A stretch of 12,732 nucleotides of DNA from JBHEKP01 sp041859375 (lineage in GTDB: Bacteria > Hydrogenedentota > Hydrogenedentia > Hydrogenedentales > CAITNO01). Position 1 is the stretch's first letter, and the number at the start of each line of letters is the position of its first letter. Below are positions 1 to 5,728 of the stretch, piece after piece. Location: the NCBI GenBank assembly GCA_041859375.1, contig JBHEKP010000016.1, positions 1 through 12,732 of the forward strand, given 5' to 3'. The notes below the pieces were generated by a model. It was not told the DNA's origin, did no database searches, and worked only from the letters and a program-made list of their open reading frames with translations. The position numbers were made by a program, and so were the translations under genes.

Positions 1-1386
1 CGCCCCGTGAAAACCCTGGTGGTCCAGCCCGTGCTGGCCTGTTCCGTGCCGGAACGCAGGGAAATGACCAGTTGGCGTTCCTGGGGCGGAATCAACACCG
101 ACGCCGATGTCAAAGAGGAGGTGAGCCGCATCGCGGCGGAATTGAATGATCTGAAGTCGAAGGCCGAGTATCCCCTGGAAATCCGGCCACTTGCCTGGGT
201 GCGGAATGGCGGCGAGGCGGAACCGCTCGTGAAGGGCGACGCCGACGTGATGCTGATCTATGGGGCTTCCGGCGATTTGGAGCCCCTCATCTCGGATCAG
301 CGCCACAACATCGTTTTTGTGCGCCACAAATCCGGTCCCGTCTACCTGTGGTACGAAATTGTGAGCCCCCGGCTCATCCGTAAGACCGTGGACGAGTTCG
401 GCCAGCCGGGGCTGCTGCCCGAGGATGTGGTGGTGGACGACTATGGTGACGTCCTCTGGCGGCTGCGCGGCCTCTATGCGCTTAAGAACACCGTGGGCTC
501 CAAGATTGTGTGTGTCGGCGGTGCCTCCGGCTGGGGTGCCGGCGGGCAGGCCGCGCCCAAGTATTGCGCTGAAAACTGGAAAATGGACCTGAAAAACCTG
601 CCCTATGCCGAACTGGAAAAGCGCATCATCTCCGCCAGCGGCGATGCCGCACGGGTGAAACGCGCCGTGGAGGACGCCGCCGAATATCTGGGGGATTCCG
701 GCGTGAAACTGGAAACGGGCCGCGAATACGTGGAGCGCGCCTTCCTGCTCGCCCAGGTCTTCGAGGACATTCTCGCGGAGGAAAACACCAACGCCATCAC
801 CGTGAACGAGTGCATGAGCACCATCATGCCCATGTCAAAAACCACCGCGTGCCTGACCCTGACCCTGCTCAACGACGCGGGCGCGATGGCCTTCTGTGAG
901 TCCGACTTCGTGGTCATCCCCTCGGGCATCCTGCTTCACCATATTTCCCAGCTTCCCGTTTTCCTCAACGACCCCACCTATCCCCACCACGGCCAGATCA
1001 CCCTGGCCCACTGCACCGCGCCGCGCCGCATGGACGGGAAAAAACTGGAGGACGCGCGCATTGTCACCCACTTTGAGTCCGATTTCGGCGCGGCCCCCAA
1101 GGTGGAGATGAAACTCGGCCAGAAGGTCACCGTCATCGACCCCGACTTCAGCAACAAGCGCTGGATAGGCTTCACCGGCGAGGTGCTCGACAACCCCTTC
1201 CTCGACATCTGCCGTTCCCAGGTGGATGTCAGCATCGAAGGCGACTGGAAACAACTCGCCCAGGACATGGGCGGGTTCCATTGGATGATGTCCTACGGCG
1301 ACCACCTCAAGGAATTCGGATACGCCCTGCGGAAAATGAACATCGGCTGGATGAACCTGACCACCCGCCAGACCATCGAGGCCTGA
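1..1386 (+). CDS. L-fucose isomerase-like sugar isomerase (5' end probably outside window)
   Basis: Resembles the L-fucose/L-arabinose isomerase superfamily, cytoplasmic enzymes that interconvert aldose and ketose with a divalent metal. The frame is open from base 1; the first available start is a GTG at position 7. Its product begins directly in a conserved-looking segment (LVVQPVLACSVPERREMTSW), and there is no room for a ribosome site, so the true start is probably upstream. Counting from that GTG gives 459 residues. The C-terminal half carries the family-like pattern NECMS (E268), a Cys/Leu-rich helix, CESDF (E298, D300), AHCTAP (H335), THFESDFG and a late GGFHW (H425) followed by GDH. 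E268, D300 and H425 are my candidates for the Glu/Asp/His metal site, not proven by alignment. It ends 7 bases from the convergent GH28-like gene. Substrate is open: L-fucose would fit the neighbouring fucosidases, L-arabinose the GH127/146. A signal sequence in the missing N-terminus cannot be excluded. Confidence 0.75.
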   Translation, partial: RPVKTLVVQPVLACSVPERREMTSWRSWGGINTDADVKEEVSRIAAELNDLKSKAEYPLEIRPLAWVRNGGEAEPLVKGDADVMLIYGASGDLEPLISDQRHNIVFVRHKSGPVYLWYEIVSPRLIRKTVDEFGQPGLLPEDVVVDDYGDVLWRLRGLYALKNTVGSKIVCVGGASGWGAGGQAAPKYCAENWKMDLKNLPYAELEKRIISASGDAARVKRAVEDAAEYLGDSGVKLETGREYVERAFLLAQVFEDILAEENTNAITVNECMSTIMPMSKTTACLTLTLLNDAGAMAFCESDFVVIPSGILLHHISQLPVFLNDPTYPHHGQITLAHCTAPRRMDGKKLEDARIVTHFESDFGAAPKVEMKLGQKVTVIDPDFSNKRWIGFTGEVLDNPFLDICRSQVDVSIEGDWKQLAQDMGGFHWMMSYGDHLKEFGYALRKMNIGWMNLTTRQTIEA

Positions 1387-1393
1387 TCGGATA

Positions 1394-2950
1394 TTACCGG
1401 GCCTGCCCTTCCACGCGGAGGCCGGTCACGCCGTCTTCCGCGTGGAGGTAATTGTCCACGCCGGAGGGGACGGCCTGGATGAGGGCGTCCCGCGTGTTCT
1501 TCAGCACCAGCAGCCCACGGGCCGAGGGGTGGACCATGCCGCCAAGGCCGGAAATGTCCACCTTTTCGGCCAGTTCCACCATAACGGCGGGGCGCACATC
1601 CTCGTTTTCATAGCCTGTCTCAACATCCCGCATGCGCAGGTTGCGGACGTTGCGGCAGTAAAATCCGTAAGACGGGGTGACACCCATGCCGTCGCCGTTG
1701 AACCCGTTTTCCACCTGGGACAGGTCGTTAGCCGCGTCCTCCGCCGTACCCTTTCCCGCAAAGCGCATGCGGATGTTTTCAAGGGTGAGGTTCTCGATGG
1801 GATGGCCGGGCATGCCCGAGATGATGCAGCCGTGCCTCCGCTCCATTTCGGTGACTTCCCCGCCCACGCTTGCGCCCCTGTAGCGGCCCACGCCCTCCGC
1901 CAGTATGTCCCGCAGGATGATGTTGCGCACCGACCCCGGTTCGGCCCCGCGCCGCACGGGCAGCTCCGCCTCGTCAATGCCGATGTGGTACATCTCATGG
2001 CCCAGGTTGACGAGGATGGCCTGGCCCACGTTGCGCATTGTCACGCCGGAGATGACGACCCGGTCCATCACGCCCCCGTCGAACACCTGGAGCTGGATGG
2101 CCGTGGCGCGCGTGTCGTAAATCACGCAGTTGGAGATGGTGATGTCCTCAAAGCCGCCGACGGCCTCGCAGCCGAAGCGGATGCCGCTGCAGCTGCTGGT
2201 GAAAACGCAGTTCGTCACCGTCACGTTGCGGCACACGCGGTCGCCCGTGGATTTCAGGCACAGCGCGTCGTCCTGGCTGTCAATGAAACAGTTGCTGATG
2301 CGGACGTTGCTGCAGCAGTCCACGTCAATGCCGTCGTTGTTGTAGTTGGCCGTCCTGCTCTCCACCCGCACCCCGTCCACCACCACGTCGTCGCAGGCGA
2401 GCAGGTGCGTCACCCAGAACCCCGCGTTCTGGATGCGCGCGTCCCTCAGCAGCACCCCGGCGCAGTTCACAAACCGTATCACCGACGGCCGGTTCATGTA
2501 CCGTTCCGGCGCCTTGGTGCTTTTGCGCCGGAGCCCCTCCGCGCCGCCCTGCCCGTCGATGCGGCCCCTTCCCGTGATGGCGATGTTGCGGGCGCCCTCC
2601 GCGTAAATCAGGGCGTGCCGGTAAAAGGCGTCGTTCATCGTCGGAAACGGCACCGTCACCGGGGGATAATCCGCCAAGTCGTCGCTGCCGAGGATCACCG
2701 CGCCCGCCTCAAGATGCAGCGCCGCATTGTCCCGCAGCCGGAGGGTGCCCGTAAGGTAGGCGCCCGGCGGAAAATACAGGGTTCCACCGCCCGAGGCGGA
2801 CAGCCCGTCAATGGCCTTCTGTATCGCCGCCGTCTCCAAAGTCTTGCCGTCACCCAGAATGCCCGCGTCGCGGGCGTTCAGCATGCCCGGGGACTGGGCC
2901 GCCGCCGCCGTTGCCAGCAGGAAAAAGCCGGCCTGGATGATTCCACGCAT
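1394..2950 (-). CDS. Secreted GH28-like (polygalacturonase-type) right-handed beta-helix protein
   Basis: 518 residues. A Sec signal peptide (residues 1 to about 18, hydrophobic core then ATAAAAQ) is followed by the typical beta-helix N-terminus with DGKT and GGGTLYFPPGAY (to about residue 65), then repeating N-I-x-I-x-x coil turns. Polygalacturonases hydrolyse galacturonan backbones by inversion using three Asp residues. Here NNDGID gives D206 and QDDALCLKS gives D227 and D228. The 21-residue spacing is the one I recall between the catalytic Asp residues of Aspergillus endopolygalacturonase II. The next motif reads CSGIRFG (254-260), with Ser where GHG has His, and the RIK motif seems replaced by AIQLQ (285-289). 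Substrate may therefore differ from plain polygalacturonate. The start is supported by AAAGGAGA with GGAG 7 bases before ATG. It lies 20 bases downstream of the PHP gene and is probably cotranscribed with it. Confidence 0.85.
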   Translation of the reverse strand: MRGIIQAGFFLLATAAAAQSPGMLNARDAGILGDGKTLETAAIQKAIDGLSASGGGTLYFPPGAYLTGTLRLRDNAALHLEAGAVILGSDDLADYPPVTVPFPTMNDAFYRHALIYAEGARNIAITGRGRIDGQGGAEGLRRKSTKAPERYMNRPSVIRFVNCAGVLLRDARIQNAGFWVTHLLACDDVVVDGVRVESRTANYNNDGIDVDCCSNVRISNCFIDSQDDALCLKSTGDRVCRNVTVTNCVFTSSCSGIRFGCEAVGGFEDITISNCVIYDTRATAIQLQVFDGGVMDRVVISGVTMRNVGQAILVNLGHEMYHIGIDEAELPVRRGAEPGSVRNIILRDILAEGVGRYRGASVGGEVTEMERRHGCIISGMPGHPIENLTLENIRMRFAGKGTAEDAANDLSQVENGFNGDGMGVTPSYGFYCRNVRNLRMRDVETGYENEDVRPAVMVELAEKVDISGLGGMVHPSARGLLVLKNTRDALIQAVPSGVDNYLHAEDGVTGLRVEGQAR

Positions 2951-2970
2951 GGTGCGTCTCCTTTACAGTG

Positions 2971-4401
2971 TCACTGCGCGGGTTGCGGCGCGGTGATTTC
3001 GATGGGGTTGGTCAGCACCCAGGGGGCCATGTTGTTGGCGAACTTCTCCCCGGTCACGGTGATTTCCCCCGGCACGGGCAGGCTTGCCTGAAGGCGGTAT
3101 TTGCCTGGCGCGGTTGCCTCGAATTCGAAGTATTTTCCCTCCTGCCCGGAGACCATTTCGCCGTTCCGGAACAGGTTGAACAGGCAGGGAATGGGGGACT
3201 CTGCGCGCAGTTTTAGCCCCGGTTCCAAAGTTATCTGCTCGCCCATGGTCACCTGTTTTCCGCCGCCCTCCGCCACAAAGGCAAAGCCCTCCGCCGGGGC
3301 GATCATGTTGAAGGCGATGAAGGCGCGCCCCTGGCGCAGCGCGTCAAGCAGCGCGGGCTCCGTCAGCTCCTTTGCCAGCAGGTGGGTGTTCACAAAGCGC
3401 GAGGACCGCTCATAGGGGTCCAGATCAAGCCTGAAAAGCTGCCGGTCCGCCTCCAGCGGCCCGAAGAACATCCGCAGCATCGGACGCGTCGCCCAGTTCA
3501 GGGGCAGTTCCGCAATCTTTTTTTCCGGGTCACTGTGGCCCGTGTCCAGCAGTAGCAGCGTGTCCTTCGCCGTGTAAATACCGCGCAGGCCCACGTTCTG
3601 GTGGCAGTCGTTGGCGGCAATGGCGGTGATTTTCCGCGTTTTGCCCTGCTCGTCCCATTTCTGCACCAGCATGCCCAGCACCCACCAGTCGAACATGTGC
3701 CGCAGCACCTGGTCGTTGAGGTTGTCCAGATTGAAGAGTATTTCCTTTGCCACCTCCAGCCGGGAGTGCTTCTCCATCATCTCGTCGAGCATGTCCGTGT
3801 GGATATTGTAAATCTCCATGGCGTCAATTTCCGGGATCTCCCAGGGCCGGTACCCCTCGCAGTGGCCCAGGGCCAGCACGCCCCCGAGCTCACGAATCTG
3901 CCGCGCCTGCTCCGCCGGGTTTGCGTTGTTTTCCAGCACCGTGTCCGGCGGCAGGCCCCAGGGCATGAACCCGTCGTGCATTTCATAGCCCTGCACAAAA
4001 AGCACCCCGTCATGCACCCCGCGCCAGCCCAGCGAATAGTCCGCCTTCCCTTCCACCACATGGTCCGTCAGGAAAATAAAGTCACAGTCCGCCTTGTGCA
4101 TCGCCTCAAGAATTTCGGGAAAAGACACCTCCGAATCGTGGGAAATCTCGGAATGGCTGTGCATCACCCCCCGGTACTCGTTCCAGCCCGTCTTGAGCGC
4201 CACCGGTTCGCGTTTCGCGGCAAGTTCCCGCCATGCCTCCGCCTGCTGTGGGAATAGCCAGAACCGGTGGTAAATCTGCGGGGCGAAAAGGCCCAGGAAC
4301 GCCCCCCCGAGCAGCAGTACCACCAGCAGCACCGCACGAAAGCCCCAGCGGAGCAGGACGCGCGGCAGGGGACGGAGGATTCGTTTGTTCTGGCTTTCCA
4401 A
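2971..4401 (-). CDS. Membrane-anchored PHP-domain metal-dependent hydrolase
   Basis: 476 residues from the TTG at 4401-4399, preferred because AAGGAGG (4413-4407) lies 5 bases before it; an in-frame ATG at 4440 would add 13 residues but has no ribosome site. After a basic N-terminus (KRILRPLPR, RWGFR) one transmembrane helix spans about residues 21-42, putting the rest outside the cytoplasm. PHP-domain motifs from the TTG start: HSH (H81, H83) with HDS (D89), LTDH (D113, H114), GYEMHD (E140), LGHCEG (H180), AMEIYN (E196) and ANDCH (D265, H267). This is the ligand order of a polynuclear metal site, as in PHP phosphoesterases. About the last 100 residues look beta-rich, like an Ig-type domain (from GGGKQVTMGEQ on). 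PHP enzymes usually cleave phosphoesters, but the substrate of extracellular anchored members is unknown to me. It sits upstream of the GH28-like gene in the same unit. Confidence 0.82.
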   Translation of the reverse strand: MESQNKRILRPLPRVLLRWGFRAVLLVVLLLGGAFLGLFAPQIYHRFWLFPQQAEAWRELAAKREPVALKTGWNEYRGVMHSHSEISHDSEVSFPEILEAMHKADCDFIFLTDHVVEGKADYSLGWRGVHDGVLFVQGYEMHDGFMPWGLPPDTVLENNANPAEQARQIRELGGVLALGHCEGYRPWEIPEIDAMEIYNIHTDMLDEMMEKHSRLEVAKEILFNLDNLNDQVLRHMFDWWVLGMLVQKWDEQGKTRKITAIAANDCHQNVGLRGIYTAKDTLLLLDTGHSDPEKKIAELPLNWATRPMLRMFFGPLEADRQLFRLDLDPYERSSRFVNTHLLAKELTEPALLDALRQGRAFIAFNMIAPAEGFAFVAEGGGKQVTMGEQITLEPGLKLRAESPIPCLFNLFRNGEMVSGQEGKYFEFEATAPGKYRLQASLPVPGEITVTGEKFANNMAPWVLTNPIEITAPQPAQ

Positions 4402-4406
4402 GGGGG

Positions 4407-4413
4407 CCTCCTT
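4407..4413 (-). promoter_or_regulatory. Ribosome binding site that selects the TTG start of the PHP gene
   Basis: AAGGAGG on the minus strand, 5 bases before TTG at 4401-4399. It lies inside the coding sequence of any longer ATG-started version, which has no purine-rich site ahead of it. A near-perfect anti-Shine-Dalgarno match at normal spacing is the main reason for choosing the shorter protein. Confidence 0.6.
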
Positions 4414-4449
4414 TGTGTGTTCGGAAAACAGCCGTCGCATTGGACTGCC

Positions 4450-4478
4450 ATTATTTTACAATGGTGTCGGGAGTGCAA
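4450..4478 (-). promoter_or_regulatory. Candidate sigma70-type promoter for the PHP/GH28 unit
   Basis: On the minus strand TTGCAC (4478-4473) is followed by a 17-base spacer and AATAAT (4455-4450). The inferred transcription start near 4443 leaves a leader of about 40 bases before the TTG start at 4401 and would be nearly leaderless for the ATG at 4440. This agrees with the ribosome-site evidence for the TTG. The -10 overlaps a small inverted repeat, CCATT (4448-4452) and AATGG (4460-4464), which could be chance. Prediction by eye only. Confidence 0.4.
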
Positions 4479-4522
4479 GCGCGGCATCCTGTCCATGACG
4501 GAAACGGTTTGCAAAACAATCA

Positions 4523-4531
4523 TGCTATAGT
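4523..4531 (+). promoter_or_regulatory. Candidate extended -10 promoter for the ferritin-like/membrane-protein unit
   Basis: TGCTATAGT matches the extended -10 form TGnTATAAT with one mismatch. No good -35 is seen at 16-18 bases upstream (a TTGCAA at 4509-4514 is too close). The inferred start near 4538 leaves about 50 bases of leader before ATG 4591 but almost none before the alternative ATG at 4540, so it supports the later start. Weak evidence. Confidence 0.3.
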
Positions 4532-4577
4532 GGTGCCTGATGGCTGTTGTTGTGGTTGCTGGCATCTTCTTTGACCC

Positions 4578-4582
4578 GGAGG
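4578..4582 (+). promoter_or_regulatory. Ribosome binding site fixing the start of the ferritin-like gene
   Basis: GGAGG with 8 bases to ATG 4591. The earlier in-frame ATG at 4540 has only TAGTGGTGCCTG ahead of it, with no clear site, and would add 17 hydrophobic, poorly conserved-looking residues (MAVVVVAGIFF...). Confidence 0.6.
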
Positions 4583-4590
4583 CGCATACC

Positions 4591-5166
4591 ATGGGTGATC
4601 GGCAAGGCAAGGGTACGCTGTCGGAATTTCTGGCCAAATTTGCGGGCGCCCGGCCGGTGCTTGAGCCAACAGTGTCCGCCGCCGTGGTGTTGCGGCGTCT
4701 CGCGGCGATTGAAACGGAGGCCTCGGCGTATTACGAGGGCCTGAGCCGGCACAGCGATCTTCCCTGGGTGCGCAAGTTTGCCGCTGAGCTGGCTGCCGCG
4801 GAAAAGGGCCATGAGCGGCATTTCCTCGAATTGGCGGACATTGCGGAAAGGGATTCTTCCCCCGATGGGGCCATGAGGGCGCCCCTGACGGATGAGATTG
4901 TTGAGCTGCTGTCTGTCCGCATCACCCAGCCCCCAAAATCCGCGGCGCGGACGGCCGTCTATATCGGCGAAAAAGACGCGGTGGACTTTGCCGTTCAGGC
5001 CGAGATCAACATAATCAGCCTTCTCATGAAGCTTCTGGACCATGTGCCAACCGCCCAGCGCCCCCATATCACGCGCGTTATGGAGGAGGAAATGGCCCAT
5101 AAAACCTATCTGGATGAGCTGCGGGACAGGCATTTTCCCTCCGCGGCGGACGGAAACACGGACTGA
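4591..5166 (+). CDS. Ferritin-like di-iron protein (rubrerythrin-type four-helix bundle)
   Basis: 191 residues from ATG 4591; no signal peptide, so cytoplasmic. The predicted all-helical protein carries carboxylate/His ligands spaced as in rubrerythrin-like di-iron proteins: ETEASAYY in helix 1 (E41/E43), EKGH in helix 2 (E71, H74), a helix with AEINIISLL (E138), and EEEMAH in the last helix (E167, H170). These two ExxH motifs with two further Glu residues normally bind two irons for peroxide reduction, oxygen handling or iron storage. No CxxC rubredoxin domain is present, so electrons must come from another protein. The middle (about residues 88-128) is a Pro/Ala-rich linker between the helix pairs. 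A membrane protein follows 12 bases downstream and is likely cotranscribed. The longer start at 4540 is possible but less likely. The class is fairly sure; the exact reaction is not. Confidence 0.7.
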   Translation: MGDRQGKGTLSEFLAKFAGARPVLEPTVSAAVVLRRLAAIETEASAYYEGLSRHSDLPWVRKFAAELAAAEKGHERHFLELADIAERDSSPDGAMRAPLTDEIVELLSVRITQPPKSAARTAVYIGEKDAVDFAVQAEINIISLLMKLLDHVPTAQRPHITRVMEEEMAHKTYLDELRDRHFPSAADGNTD

Positions 5167-5178
5167 GGGGGCTTTACT

Positions 5179-5715
5179 GTGGCAAGGTTCGGCCCCTCCG
5201 CGGCAAAGTGGTTAAAGACGCTCCATCTTCTCACCGTGGCCTGCTGGGTTGGCGGCGCCATTTCCCTGCTGATGCTGTATTTCGGAAAACACAGCGCGGA
5301 AAGCGGCGGCATGCTCTATGGCGTGAACAGCAGCATTCATCATGTCGACATGGCCGTTGTGGTGGTTCCCGGCGCTTTTGGGTGCCTGCTGACGGGATTG
5401 CTGTACGGCATGTTCACGAACTGGGGCTTTTTTCGCCACACATGGCTGATCTTCAAATGGGTGGCCACGGTGGGGGCCATCCTCTTTGGCACCTTCTTCC
5501 TCGGCCCCTGGGAGACGCGCATGATGGAAATCTCCCATGAACTGGGCCTTGCAGCACTCAATGATCCGGACTACCTGCGCAACGAGCGCCTGAACCTCTT
5601 TTTCGGCATGGCTCAGGTGGCCCTTCTGCTGGCCATGGTGGCGGTTTCCGTTTTCAAGCCGTGGGGTGCCGGAAAAAAGGCAAAAAAAGCGTCCAATGTG
5701 TCCGGGCTAAAATAA
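5179..5715 (+). CDS. Four-helix integral membrane protein, DUF2269-like
   Basis: 178 residues from a GTG start; the G-rich GAGGGGG about 7 bases ahead serves as ribosome site. Four hydrophobic segments are seen at about residues 12-34, 57-79, 88-109 and 139-159, with a Lys-rich tail (KKAKKA). The opening WLKTLHLLTVACWVGG resembles the start of DUF2269-type proteins (K-x-x-H-x-x-x-V-x-W-x-G-G). Histidines at H16 (helix 1), H54/H55 (before helix 2) and H87 (before helix 3) lie at or near the membrane and could bind haem or metal, which is only a suggestion. It directly follows the ferritin-like gene and is likely translated from the same message. It may pass electrons or metal to its partner, or simply be a co-regulated stress protein. 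The stop is 13 bases from the convergent GH127/146 gene. Family assignment is from memory of motifs. Confidence 0.6.
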   Translation: MARFGPSAAKWLKTLHLLTVACWVGGAISLLMLYFGKHSAESGGMLYGVNSSIHHVDMAVVVVPGAFGCLLTGLLYGMFTNWGFFRHTWLIFKWVATVGAILFGTFFLGPWETRMMEISHELGLAALNDPDYLRNERLNLFFGMAQVALLLAMVAVSVFKPWGAGKKAKKASNVSGLK

Positions 5716-5728
5716 ACGTTTCCCCGTT

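Noticed and set aside
611..929. Minus-strand frames inside the isomerase gene
   Set aside because: Their products are Ser/Ala/Arg-rich without domain features; the plus-strand protein is clearly conserved in type.
1387..1393. Terminator between the isomerase and GH28-like genes
   Set aside because: Only 7 bases separate the two stops, and I found no convincing stem with a T-run nearby.
1442..3091. A 549-codon open frame on the plus strand opposite the GH28-like gene
   Set aside because: Low-complexity His/Ala/Val-rich product, no ribosome site, and it covers a well supported minus-strand gene and its intergenic region.
4525..5133. A 202-codon minus-strand frame opposite the ferritin-like gene
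   Set aside because: No recognisable motif, whereas the plus strand shows paired ExxH di-iron motifs and a good ribosome site.
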